Origin: Verrucomicrobiota bacterium
GTDB lineage: Bacteria; Verrucomicrobiota; Verrucomicrobiia; Methylacidiphilales; UBA1321
Assembly (NCBI GenBank): GCA_013286145.1
Contig: JABDGH010000001.1
Span: 62,001-126,000 of the forward strand
Length of the DNA stretch: 64,000 nucleotides
Direction of reading: 5' to 3'
Shown here: positions 51,372 to 59,907 of the stretch, in pieces
Layout: the number at the start of each line of letters is the position of its first letter
Numbering within the stretch: the first letter of the stretch is position 1
Notes under the pieces: model-generated
Databases searched by the model: none
What the model was told of the DNA's origin: nothing
Seen by the model: only the letters and a program-made list of their open reading frames with translations
Position numbers and translations under genes: made by a program

Positions 51372-52768
51372 CTTGTCGAATGATGATCGTGTGTTTTAAA
51401 ACTGTGCAGCGTCCGGACATCATGGACGAAGGGATCATCGAGATGAATTTGCTTCCCCTCACCGATGTAAATGAGATCCCAATCAATGACGTAAGAGAGT
51501 TTTTTGTGGAGGATGGTGCGCATCGCTTCGCTGCGGAGATTGGCGCGGGTGTTGGGTGGCGGTTTCAAAAAGAAATCGCGCTTGGCCAGGCCGGGCAATC
51601 CCTGCTCGATCAACGCCGTTCCGGGTAATCCGGCGAGGAGCGACTTGGCCGGGTTGAGTTGATGATATTCGAGGTCGAGGCTTTCGAGCCACGCATCGCG
51701 CCACGTGATGCCCTCCGATTCGATGAACGATTCGAGCAGGAACTGTTTCGTGATCCAGTCGAGCTTTCCGATCAAGGCGTGGGGATCGTGACGGAGTTTG
51801 TCGAGCGTCATCTTCCACGCTTCAACCGTCCAGCGACCATCAGCATCGAGGTCGATTTTTCCCGAGCAAGCCGCGGCAAGAAATTCCTCCAGCACATCGA
51901 GCGCGGAGCAGTCGCGCCCGTCGGCCAATTCCACTTTCCATGGCCCGTTCGGCTGATGCGAAAGATTCCGCATTGCGCGAACCGCATCGGTCAACGCCAG
52001 GGGCGGCAGCGCATCGGCTTCGAGCAGATCGAGGACAAGCGCGGTCGTGCCCACCTTCAGCGCGTTGCAAAACGGAAGCAGGTTCGAGTCGCCCAGCAAC
52101 AAATGCAACCGCCGGAACCGTCGATAATCGGCCAACGGCTCGTCCCGCGCATTGATCAGCGCGCGATTGAACTGCACCCACTCATAAATATCGGTCTGGA
52201 TAAAATCGGCGCGCTGGGAAATCTGGTAAGGGACGTATTCGCTATTCTCCATCTTCCCGTAACGGCGCGGCGCAAGAGTCATCCCCACCCGCCCCGCTCC
52301 CACCAGCAAAATGCGCGTGGCCAAAAAAGCCAGGAGCGTATCGACATTCCGACGGGTCAACGGCGCATCGCGGCTGAGGAGATAGTTTTCGTGGCAGCCA
52401 AACGTGGCGCTCGTGTAGTGATCGATGTTGTTCTTGATAAACGAAACTTCCGAGGCGAGATGCAACTCATGCAAGGCTTGTTGCAGGAGGACTTCACCAA
52501 CCTGGTCGTAAGCCACGACATCGGCCAGAGAGAGACATTCCGGCGTGCAATACTCGACATGCCCCATGTCGAGATAGAGTCGCCCGCCGTTGAAAAGAAA
52601 GCCGCCGTTGCCCGCAGGCTCGTCGTAATCGCGGTCGTGCAAATCAATCAGCCCGAGCTTTTTCTTTTTGAAAATATAATCGCGAACCCGCGTGGGCACT
52701 GCCGGAAGTCCGAACGTTTCGGGCGCCATGCACCCATATTCGGTTTCCAAGCCCGCGAGCCGCTTCAT
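51368..52768 (-). CDS. Pup ligase/depupylase family protein (PafA/Dop-like)
   Basis: The 466-residue protein has the family landmarks: N-terminal RLAGLETEYGCM (Mg/ATP-site Glu), NGGRLYLDMGHVEYCTPE, IKNNIDHYTSATFGCHENYL, INARDEPLADYRRFRRLHLL, GDSNLLPF and a C-terminal LDDPFVHDVRTL like the PafA end. PafA joins the Pup C-terminal Glu to target lysines; Dop removes or deamidates Pup. It looks closer to PafA at the C-terminus, but shows Dop-like LLSRDAPLTRRN. No pup/UBact, proteasome or ATPase gene is beside it: upstream is a convergently placed DUF3592 gene, downstream a small membrane protein. Confidence 0.85.
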   Translation of the reverse strand: MKRLAGLETEYGCMAPETFGLPAVPTRVRDYIFKKKKLGLIDLHDRDYDEPAGNGGFLFNGGRLYLDMGHVEYCTPECLSLADVVAYDQVGEVLLQQALHELHLASEVSFIKNNIDHYTSATFGCHENYLLSRDAPLTRRNVDTLLAFLATRILLVGAGRVGMTLAPRRYGKMENSEYVPYQISQRADFIQTDIYEWVQFNRALINARDEPLADYRRFRRLHLLLGDSNLLPFCNALKVGTTALVLDLLEADALPPLALTDAVRAMRNLSHQPNGPWKVELADGRDCSALDVLEEFLAAACSGKIDLDADGRWTVEAWKMTLDKLRHDPHALIGKLDWITKQFLLESFIESEGITWRDAWLESLDLEYHQLNPAKSLLAGLPGTALIEQGLPGLAKRDFFLKPPPNTRANLRSEAMRTILHKKLSYVIDWDLIYIGEGKQIHLDDPFVHDVRTLHSFKTHDHHSTR

Positions 52769-52859
52769 GCTTTAACGGTACCGGGCTTTTGCCGACTGCC
52801 AACTCACGACCGCAAAAAAAGGACTGGTCTCCCCATGATTTGAAGACTTACGCTTGGCG

Positions 52860-53312
52860 ATGCTGACGACCATCTTCCGGCACCCCATCCTGCTCAGCTT
52901 GGGACTGATCTTAATCGTGCTGGCCTTGTACCTGACCTGGCGTAAGCACCAAATTCTTCTCACCGGACATCTGGCGGATGGCGAAGTAGTCCGGCTGGCC
53001 CCGCATAGCAGTTCCAAGGGAGGCCCCACCTATAGTTCAGTGGTCGATTACGTGGATCCCAGCGGGAAGAGAACCGAATTTGAGAGCAGCTTTTCGAGTA
53101 GTCCGCCGCTTCATCAAGTCGGAGAAAAGGTGCGTGTCGTTTATTATCAGGGCGCGGAAAAGCCGGATATTCTTAATTTTGCCGATCTATACCTTTTCCA
53201 ATGGGTCTCTCTTTGTACGGGCATCTTTCTCCTGATGATGTATGTCGGTTTTACCTTTGGCCCCGGCGTGGTGAATGCCCTTTACCTACCCACCTTGACG
53301 AATCGTTGGTGA
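52860..53312 (+). CDS. DUF3592 membrane protein
   Basis: From the ATG at 52860 (MLTTIFRHPILLSLG) the protein is 150 residues. Two membrane helices (residues ~10-25 and ~118-140) flank a beta domain with ADGEVVRLAPHSS, SSVVDYVDPSGKRTEFESS and VGEKVRVVYYQGAEKPDILN, the DUF3592 pattern. Family function is unknown. A TTG at 52854 is an alternative start. It is divergent from the PafA/Dop-like gene, with ~90 nt shared promoter space. Confidence 0.8.
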   Translation: MLTTIFRHPILLSLGLILIVLALYLTWRKHQILLTGHLADGEVVRLAPHSSSKGGPTYSSVVDYVDPSGKRTEFESSFSSSPPLHQVGEKVRVVYYQGAEKPDILNFADLYLFQWVSLCTGIFLLMMYVGFTFGPGVVNALYLPTLTNRW

Positions 53313-53441
53313 ATTATCGGCCTCCCCGCATTCCCGGCCCTCAATCCCAAGCTTGACCTGCCCTCCGGTTACCACGCTAAGCTGCTAAGTAACGCGTAAC
53401 TTTTTACTTTAAAAACGTAAAAAATCCCTTACACTCAACCT

Positions 53442-54713
53442 ATGCATAATCGGAACTGCTATTCCCCGATTCTTATTGCGGTAGCACTCTCCCTCAGCCT
53501 CGGGCCATCCCTTCTCGGCGCGACCGATGCATTACCCACTAAAGCAGTTGCTCCAGCCGCGCCGGAGCGGCCTTCGACTTATACCGTTCTGGCGGGTGAT
53601 ACCCTTTGGGATCTCAGCCAAAAATTCAAGTGCACCGTGAAGCAACTGAGGACACTCAACAGCCTCAAGAAAGATGCCCTGAAGCCGGGGCAGGTTCTGA
53701 AGATTCCCCCGGTTAAAAGCGTAGCTTCCACCCCTCCCCCGCCCCCACCGAAGGCCAAGCCGGTTATTTCCGTCAAGCCCGCCGCCACTCCGCCTCAACC
53801 CAAGACGACCAGTTATCATCCGACGTACCCTCATGCGCAGCCGGTGCAGGACTTCGATATTCCCGCATCGACCTTTGCCTCATGCCCGACGCCACCCGAC
53901 TCTTCGGCTTCCGAGCCTGAGACGACTCCGGCGACTTCTTCGACACCTGAACCGATGGTCACGGAAACTCCCGCTCCTTCCACAAGGGATACCGCCGCTC
54001 TCACGGGTTCCATCGCACCGGTTCCATCGCCTAAACGTTTCGATTCCGAGAGCACGGCAAAATCAGAATCCGTACCGTTGCCGCCTGCATCGAAACTCGC
54101 GAATCGTGATCCGCTCATCACATCGCCTTCCAGCGAATGGGCAAATCGTTTCTTCCAGGTGGCGCGCGATCTCGGCAATCGGGGCATCGACTATAACGAT
54201 TCGTGGAGGCCTCCGGGCGAATCCCATTCCTGGGACATGGATTGCTCCAATACTTCGCGCTACATCTACAAAGCCGCCACCGGCATCCAATTGCCCCGCA
54301 CCGCCTCGGATCAATATTACTACCTCCATCTGCAAAACAAGGCGTGGGACGTGCCCCAGGCTTCCAACGGCTTCGCCGATTGCAATTTCCTGCGCCAGAA
54401 TCTCAAGGCGGGCGACCTCCTTTTCTGGGAAAATACCTACAAGCCCGAACGTCAGCCACCCATCACCCACGTGATGGTTTTCCTCGGCAAAAACAACAAG
54501 GGCGAATGGGTCATGGCTGGTTCTCAGACAGGCAGGGGCGGCGAGCACAATCGAAGCCATGGCGGCCCCGACATTTACGTTTTTGATCCCACCCGGCCTT
54601 GCGGCGGTTACTCGACGTGGATGGGACTGGTGCACCACCAGGGCCGTTTCTGCGCCTACGGACGTCCGCTCGAAGCCGACAAATCAAAGCTCGCCATGGC
54701 GGCTAACGATTAG
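53442..54713 (+). CDS. LysM and NlpC/P60-like cell-wall hydrolase
   Basis: The 423-residue protein has a signal peptide. Next is one LysM domain at about 46-90 (YTVLAGDTLWDLSQKF, LKPGQVLKIP), a ~130-residue Pro/Ser/Thr linker, and a C-terminal NlpC/P60-type domain. That domain has Cys268 in SWDMDCSNTSRYIY and His343 in PITHVMVFLG at the expected spacing. It should bind peptidoglycan and cut stem peptides. The last polar residue of the triad is not certain. Length and layout match wall-remodelling endopeptidases. Confidence 0.87.
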   Translation: MHNRNCYSPILIAVALSLSLGPSLLGATDALPTKAVAPAAPERPSTYTVLAGDTLWDLSQKFKCTVKQLRTLNSLKKDALKPGQVLKIPPVKSVASTPPPPPPKAKPVISVKPAATPPQPKTTSYHPTYPHAQPVQDFDIPASTFASCPTPPDSSASEPETTPATSSTPEPMVTETPAPSTRDTAALTGSIAPVPSPKRFDSESTAKSESVPLPPASKLANRDPLITSPSSEWANRFFQVARDLGNRGIDYNDSWRPPGESHSWDMDCSNTSRYIYKAATGIQLPRTASDQYYYLHLQNKAWDVPQASNGFADCNFLRQNLKAGDLLFWENTYKPERQPPITHVMVFLGKNNKGEWVMAGSQTGRGGEHNRSHGGPDIYVFDPTRPCGGYSTWMGLVHHQGRFCAYGRPLEADKSKLAMAAND

Positions 54714-54785
54714 CGGTTGCCTCTCCAGGGACTCGGGAATTTAGCTTTCCCGCAACTCGTTTCCAAGTTTTGCACTTCGGCGACC

Positions 54786-54814
54786 CTCGTTCCCAAGTTC
54801 AACTTGGGAACGAG
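54786..54814. repeat. Family B palindrome, copy 3
   Basis: CTCGTTCCCAAGTTCAACTT then GGGAACGAG, a 29-nt near-perfect palindrome between the convergent LysM hydrolase and SmbP-like genes. A transcriptional end structure is possible. Confidence 0.88.
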
Positions 54815-54854
54815 GTGCAACCGTCACAACGGCTGACGATTTAAAACGCCAGGA

Positions 54855-55103
54855 TTAATCCCCAGCGGCCATACCGGCCTTCACTTCATCAATGGCATTG
54901 TCGATGATGCCCATGGCGCGAACGCGATGGCCACCTTTGTCTTCGCGTGCAATCTCGAGTTGATGACGAGCTGCGCGGAGGTTTTCGATGGCGTTGACCA
55001 TGTGGGGTTGGTTTGCCGCCTGAAGGTGCCCAGCGAGGACGCCGCTAGAGACCATGATTCCAACAGTAAACGCAAGGAGGAGATGAGCTATATTGAATTT
55101 CAT
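54855..55103 (-). CDS. SmbP-like small metal-binding protein
   Basis: The 82-residue protein has a signal peptide (LLLAFTVGIMVSSGVLA). One helical hairpin unit follows: HMVNAIENLRAARHQLEIAR, DKGGHRVRAMGIIDNAIDEV. This matches SmbP-type proteins, with the HxxxAxxxLxxA and DKGGHR motifs. Family members bind copper and other metals through His-rich helices. This copy has a single repeat and fewer His than the Nitrosomonas protein. Divergent from the helicase. Confidence 0.72.
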   Translation of the reverse strand: MKFNIAHLLLAFTVGIMVSSGVLAGHLQAANQPHMVNAIENLRAARHQLEIAREDKGGHRVRAMGIIDNAIDEVKAGMAAGD

Positions 55104-55297
55104 GCCGCAAATTTGAATAGAAAAAAGAAGGATGCAATCTTAAAATCGGGTGGGGAAAATGGCAGGCACCTTTTCAAAGAGAAGTTTACACATCGAGATT
55201 TGACCTATGGGTTTGACCCTGATTTTTCCCAACCAGCGGCACAATTTTGATTCGGCGGCCTTGCCCTATTTTTAAGACACGTCCATTCTGTGCGGCC

Positions 55298-57160
55298 ATG
55301 TCCGATCACAAAGTCCAGAAGGGGGGTGTCGCCCTCAATCCAAGCCAGTCGGAAGTCGTTTTTTCCACGGAGAAACATGTGGTCGTCTTGGCAGGCGCGG
55401 GAACGGGAAAAACCGCCGCGATCGTGCACAAGGTGGCCCACCTCATCCGCGGCGGCACTCCCCGCCACGAGGTGATGATGATTACATTTACCCGCCGTGC
55501 CGCGAGTGAAATGCAAAAGCGAATCGGCGCGCTCATCAACGACATCCCGAAGCATGGCCGCGACGACTCCATGCTCGTCGGCACTTATCACGCGATTGCC
55601 AGCCTGCTCCTCCGGCGCGACGCAGCGGGCTTCGGCCTCTCCGGGGCCAATTTTACCACGCTCAATGAGGACGACGCCAACAGCCTGATGAAGTCGGCGT
55701 TCCGCGAATGCGACATCCAGCCCGGCGACAAGGTCACCCCGGCCAGTGTCCGGGCGGCGCTCTCCTTCGCCCTGAACAAACGCATCGCGCTTGAGGTTCA
55801 TTTCCGGGATGAGTTTCGCGAAAACGCCGACCGCGCGCTCACCTTGGTGAAATGGTACCGGAAGCTCAAGCAGACCGCGAACGGCCTCGATTATGATGAT
55901 CTTCTCGTCCTCTGGGCGCGACGCCTGGGCGAGGACAAGCCTTACGCGGCGCGCCTGCGCTCCGCTTATCGTTACGTCATCTGCGACGAGTTCCAGGATA
56001 ACAACGCGCTCAATTACGAAATTCTCTCCAAGCTCAATCCGGAGCATCTCACCGTCGTCGGCGATGTAAACCAGTCGATCTTCGGTTTTCGCGGAGCCTC
56101 GTGCGGCCTGGTCGATCTTTTCCTCAAGGAACATCCTGATGCGAGGGTTATCCGCCTCGAAAAGAATTACCGCTCCGGCCAAAAGATTCTCGACCTGGCC
56201 AATAGCGTCGTCGAGACCTGTCCCCGTGCCCTCGTTTTGACCAGCGCCAAGGGCCACGACAGCAGGACGGAATTGGTTCCGCTTCCCACGACGGTGACCG
56301 AATCGGCGTTTATTATGGACTGGATTCGTCAGCGCATCGAACGCGGCACCAGCCCCTCCGAGATCGCCATTCTTTCCCGCTCGTCCCGTTCCATCGAGAC
56401 CGTGGAACTGGCCCTCAAGTTCCAAAAAATCCCTTACCGCAAATACGGGGGATTGACCCTGGGCGACTCAGCCGAGGTGAAGGATTTCATTGCCTTCATT
56501 CGTCTCGCCTTCAACGCCAATGACCGCGTCGCGCTGGTGCGCTGCCTCACGCTTTTCCCCGGCGTGGGTGAGGTCTCAGCGGAAAAATATGCGTCCACGG
56601 AGGAAACTTCCGGCGAGCTTTTTGCCGTCGAGCGCTCGCTTCCTAGGGGCGCGGGCACCTTGAACGAGTGGCTTGCTAAATTGCGCACGGTGCGCGGGGT
56701 GGCGGAGCAGGCGGAATATCTTCTCCACGTTATTTACCCGTTGATCGAGCGAAACTATCCGACAAATCATGCCGAGCGCATGGCGACGCTCCAGTCGCTC
56801 GTCGATTCGATGAAGGCCATGCCGGTCTCCGTGGCCGAGTTTCTCGACGCCTTTTCGCTCGAAAAATCGACGGAGAAGGATCACGACGTATCGGAACTCA
56901 CCGTGGCGACCATCCATGCCAGCAAGGGACTCGAATACGATTGCGTGATTCTTTGCGGCGCAGGAAGCAACCAGATGCCGCACCCCAAATCAATCGACCC
57001 GGAAAGCTTCGAGGAGGAGAGGCGCCTCATGTATGTGGCCATCACCCGCGCCCGCAGCCGCCTCTTGATTACCTATCCCGCAGATGGCGTCTTCGGCTCA
57101 TCCCAACGCCCCAGCCCGTTCCTCCCGCCCAAATTTCCCTGGGATGAACTGGGAGCTTGA
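55298..57160 (+). CDS. UvrD/PcrA-type ATP-dependent DNA helicase
   Basis: From the ATG at 55298 (MSDHKVQKGGVALNPSQSEV) the protein is 620 residues. SF1A motifs are complete: Walker A VLAGAGTGKTAAIVH, Ia ITFTRRAASEMQKR, Walker B YVICDEFQDNN, III VGDVNQSIFGFRGA, IV LEKNYRSGQKILDLA, V ATIHASKGLEYDCVIL and VI RRLMYVAITRARSRLL. It unwinds DNA 3'-5' in repair. It is shorter than UvrD (~720), mainly in the 2B region and C-terminus. The longer frame back to 55247 is not preferred. Confidence 0.92.
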   Translation: MSDHKVQKGGVALNPSQSEVVFSTEKHVVVLAGAGTGKTAAIVHKVAHLIRGGTPRHEVMMITFTRRAASEMQKRIGALINDIPKHGRDDSMLVGTYHAIASLLLRRDAAGFGLSGANFTTLNEDDANSLMKSAFRECDIQPGDKVTPASVRAALSFALNKRIALEVHFRDEFRENADRALTLVKWYRKLKQTANGLDYDDLLVLWARRLGEDKPYAARLRSAYRYVICDEFQDNNALNYEILSKLNPEHLTVVGDVNQSIFGFRGASCGLVDLFLKEHPDARVIRLEKNYRSGQKILDLANSVVETCPRALVLTSAKGHDSRTELVPLPTTVTESAFIMDWIRQRIERGTSPSEIAILSRSSRSIETVELALKFQKIPYRKYGGLTLGDSAEVKDFIAFIRLAFNANDRVALVRCLTLFPGVGEVSAEKYASTEETSGELFAVERSLPRGAGTLNEWLAKLRTVRGVAEQAEYLLHVIYPLIERNYPTNHAERMATLQSLVDSMKAMPVSVAEFLDAFSLEKSTEKDHDVSELTVATIHASKGLEYDCVILCGAGSNQMPHPKSIDPESFEEERRLMYVAITRARSRLLITYPADGVFGSSQRPSPFLPPKFPWDELGA

Positions 57161-57171
57161 AGAGAAAGTCC

Positions 57172-57541
57172 CGTCATCCCGAGCGAAGGTGAGCCGGTAA
57201 AGCACCTCGTTCCCAAGTTGTACTTGGGAACGAAGTAAGAAATCTGTCATCCCGAGCGGAGGTGAGCCAGAGAATGGTGTTCGAGCACACGGTCAACCCG
57301 AACCGCAGTCGAGGGATATGGCTCGCATTCAAAATACGTGCGGGATGCGCCGATAGATTTTTAAGTGGAGTACAACCACCCGCTTTACGAATAAGCAACA
57401 AGCGGGATTCCATTTTTGCACTTCAACATCATATGACGCCACTCATACCTTTCGATTAACTTGGCCATATCCTTCGACTTCGCCTCGGGTCAACCGTATG
57501 CTTGGCCTTCACTTTTCGCCTCGGCTTCGCTCAGGATGACG
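57172..57541. repeat. Intergenic cluster of A-variant repeats
   Basis: The 57161-57654 gap has no gene. It holds GTCATCCCGAGCGAAGGTGAGCC (57172), GTCATCCCGAGCGGAGGTGA (57247) with CAGTCGAGGGATATGG, and near 57465 the matching GCCATATCCTTCGACTTCGC with GCTTCGCTCAGGATGAC at 57524. These are nested or interrupted inverted repeats. Family B copy 4 lies inside. Confidence 0.7.
57206..57234. repeat. Family B palindrome, copy 4
   Basis: CTCGTTCCCAAGTTGTACTT then GGGAACGAA, one terminal mismatch. Embedded between two A-variant arms. Confidence 0.8.
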
Positions 57542-57582
57542 ATGGGAGCGTTACGTCTATGTTAGTTGTGTGAAAAAAGAGA

Positions 57583-57646
57583 GAAAAGGAGACAGGGTCG
57601 CAGACCATAAACAAAATTCAAGACTGCTGCGTACCCGTCCCCTTTT
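57583..57646. repeat. Family C repeat, copy 5 (forward)
   Basis: AAAAGGAGACAGGGTCGCAG opens and GACTGCTGCGTACCCGTCC with CCTTTT closes. It is a shorter copy lacking the GGCACGGAGACAGG part. It ends 8 nt before the stop of the small secreted gene. Confidence 0.8.
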
Positions 57647-57654
57647 CTTGGAGT

Positions 57655-57990
57655 TCACTTCACTTTAGGGTGGAAATTGGCATAGGTTATTCCTACGTAG
57701 GTGACTTTCTTGAATTTTAGAAAAACTTCAAAACCAGCATAACTAGAGTTTTTCTCTCTCGCAACACGAGGATCTACAAGATATTCCCATACTTCTACTC
57801 CTGGCGTTCCAGTATCAATTAGATTTGGGTGGCCAAATTTTGCCACTACTTGCTTAGCGTCCATTCCTATACTAATGAATGACTTAACATCCTTCTCCTG
57901 TGCTTGAGTATATGGAACTAAATTCGGGGAAGCGGCGAATCCAACCCCCTGTAAGTATGTGATCGCTAAAATTAGGAATAGTCTGTTCAT
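57655..57990 (-). CDS. Small secreted protein, SmpA/BamE-like
   Basis: From the ATG at 57990 (MNRLFLILAITYLQGVGFAA, a signal peptide) the protein is 111 residues. The mature domain has DVKSFISIGMDAKQVVAKFG, then a GHPNLIDTG loop and WEYLVDP, a pattern of SmpA/OmlA-type (BamE-like) beta-lactamase-inhibitor folds. It is bracketed by family C copies 5 and 6 in the same orientation, 8 and ~22 nt away. An ATG at 58023 extends into the repeat and is rejected. Confidence 0.65.
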   Translation of the reverse strand: MNRLFLILAITYLQGVGFAASPNLVPYTQAQEKDVKSFISIGMDAKQVVAKFGHPNLIDTGTPGVEVWEYLVDPRVAREKNSSYAGFEVFLKFKKVTYVGITYANFHPKVK

Positions 57991-58012
57991 GCTCTTACCA
58001 GGACAGGAAAAC

Positions 58013-58080
58013 GTGACAGGCACGGAGACAGGATCGCAGACCCTAGGCGAAATTCAAGGCTGCTGCGTTCCTGCCTGCTT
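58013..58080. repeat. Family C repeat, copy 6 (forward)
   Basis: GTGACAGGCACGGAGACAGG opens, then ATCGCAGACCCTAGGCGAAA and TTCAAGGCTGCTGCGTTCCTGCC close. The most complete match to the family consensus. It lies between the small secreted gene and the DEAD-box helicase stop. Confidence 0.88.
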
Positions 58081-58089
58081 TCCCGGCTT

Positions 58090-59820
58090 TTAGCGCGACT
58101 CCGGCTTTCCAATTGTGGCGCGTTTGCACCAGAGCTTGCGCCCCTTGAACTCGATTCCGTTGAGTTTTGAGACCACAAGTTCCGCGTGCTCTTCGGCCAC
58201 ATCGACAAACGTCTGCTTGGTTTGCAGGCGAATGACGCCGACGATCTCCTTGGGCAATTTCGTGATGCCCACAATGACCCCGAGCACATCTCCCGGTTGC
58301 ACCCCGTGATCGCGCCCCACGCCGAGAGTCAGCCGCACCATGCCCTGCTCATGCGAGACCTCACCCGACTCGCGGTCAGCCTTGAGTCCCGTGCCCATCG
58401 GGCTGGGCCTGTGCTCTTGCCGCTCTGGACGTTCCCTGCGCTCCGGGGGTTCTCTACGCTGGGGGTAGGGTGCATCCTCCCGCCGCATCGGCGCAGACCG
58501 TTGCTCACGGATAGGTTCGACAGGCTTCACGTCATCATCGCTGAAGAGATGAATCAGCGCGGACGCAATATCGGTCGCGACGTAGCCTTGATCCAACAGA
58601 CGACCGATGAGCGCGTCCTGGCGTTCATATTTCCCTTCCTCCAAGGTCTTGTGGAGCGTGTCGTAAAAGCTGTTTGCACGTTTCTTCTCCACTTCCTCTT
58701 CCGAGGGGATTTTCTCCCGCCGAATCTTGCCTTTCGTGAAGCGGATGATGCTCTGCATCTTGTAAATTTCGCGCCCCGACACGAAAGTAATCGCCCGCCC
58801 GCTACGGCCTGCGCGCCCGGTGCGCCCGATCCGGTGGATGTAGTCATCCCCGTCATGCGGCAAATCGTAATTGAAGACCACTTCCACGTCATCGACATCG
58901 AGTCCGCGCGCCGCCACGTCAGTGGCGACGAGGAAATCGAGACCGCGCTTGCGGAACTTGGCGATCACCCGTTCCCGCATCGCCTGGGTCATGTCGCCAT
59001 GCATTTTATCCGCCGCATACCCGCGCGCCGCGAGATGCTCCGTCAATTCATCGACCATCATTTTGGTCGCGCAAAAAATGATTCCGAACGTGATGTCCTG
59101 CAGGTCGATCAGGCGACATAAGACATCGAGCTTGGAACGACGATCCACCTCGTAATAGACCTGCTCGATGGCGGGCATGGTCAACGCCTGCGTTTCAATC
59201 GTCACGTTCACCGGGTTCTTCGTAAACGTCTTGATCAAATCCTGGATCGGGCGCGGTAATGTCGCCGAAAAGAAAACCGTCTGCCGCTCTTTCGGCGCCT
59301 GTTTCAACACCGTTCGTATGTCGTCCAAGAATCCCATGTCGAGCATGCGATCCGCCTCATCAAGAACGACCATCTTCACCTGGTCGAGCTTCAAGGTGCG
59401 GCGGTCGAGATGATCCATGACGCGACCGGGCGTTCCGATGATGATTTGCGCGCCGTCCTTCAAGCCGCGCAACTGGCGGTCGTAGGATTGGCCGCCGTAA
59501 ATCGGAATCTCCCGTACGCCTTTCTTGAAGGAAGCCAGTTTCGCCACCTCCTCGGCCACCTGCACGGCCAGCTCCCGCGTCGGGCACAGAATCAAAACCT
59601 GCGGCGCGCGCAGGCGGACATCCACCTTTTCAATCGCGGGCAGGGCAAACGCGGCGGTCTTGCCCGAACCGGTTTGTGATTGCCCCACCACATCCGCCCC
59701 GGAAAGCATGGCGGGAATCGCCTGCGATTGGATGTGGGTCGCCTCCTCATAACCCATCTGCACCACGGCCTTGAGCAGTTCCGGCGACAACCCCAGTTCA
59801 GTAAATAGTTTCTTCTGCAT
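58090..59820 (-). CDS. deaD: DEAD-box RNA helicase with DbpA-type RNA-binding domain
   Basis: The 576-residue protein has the full DEAD set: Q motif, Walker A SQTGSGKTAAFALPA, Ia PTRELAVQV, II VLDEADRML, III FSATLPRP, V ATDVAARGLDVDDV and VI HRIGRTGRAG. After residue ~430 comes an Arg/Pro/Glu-rich linker, then a C-terminal DbpA-like RNA-recognition domain (QPGDVLGVIVGITKLP, KLNGIEFKGRKLWCKRA). It is a DeaD/CsdA-like cold-shock or ribosome-assembly helicase. The gene is divergent from the DUF2092-like gene. Confidence 0.92.
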   Translation of the reverse strand: MQKKLFTELGLSPELLKAVVQMGYEEATHIQSQAIPAMLSGADVVGQSQTGSGKTAAFALPAIEKVDVRLRAPQVLILCPTRELAVQVAEEVAKLASFKKGVREIPIYGGQSYDRQLRGLKDGAQIIIGTPGRVMDHLDRRTLKLDQVKMVVLDEADRMLDMGFLDDIRTVLKQAPKERQTVFFSATLPRPIQDLIKTFTKNPVNVTIETQALTMPAIEQVYYEVDRRSKLDVLCRLIDLQDITFGIIFCATKMMVDELTEHLAARGYAADKMHGDMTQAMRERVIAKFRKRGLDFLVATDVAARGLDVDDVEVVFNYDLPHDGDDYIHRIGRTGRAGRSGRAITFVSGREIYKMQSIIRFTKGKIRREKIPSEEEVEKKRANSFYDTLHKTLEEGKYERQDALIGRLLDQGYVATDIASALIHLFSDDDVKPVEPIREQRSAPMRREDAPYPQRREPPERRERPERQEHRPSPMGTGLKADRESGEVSHEQGMVRLTLGVGRDHGVQPGDVLGVIVGITKLPKEIVGVIRLQTKQTFVDVAEEHAELVVSKLNGIEFKGRKLWCKRATIGKPESR

Positions 59821-59907
59821 TCAACCTTGTACGCTGATGTCTCGCCTCTCGCCATGCCTAACTGACATCGTTCTCGCTTTCTCTGTGTATGAGCAAGATA
59901 ATGAGGT

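Noticed and set aside
58186-59121. 311-codon frame antisense to the DEAD-box helicase
   Set aside because: All helicase motifs are on the other strand; this is a long shadow.
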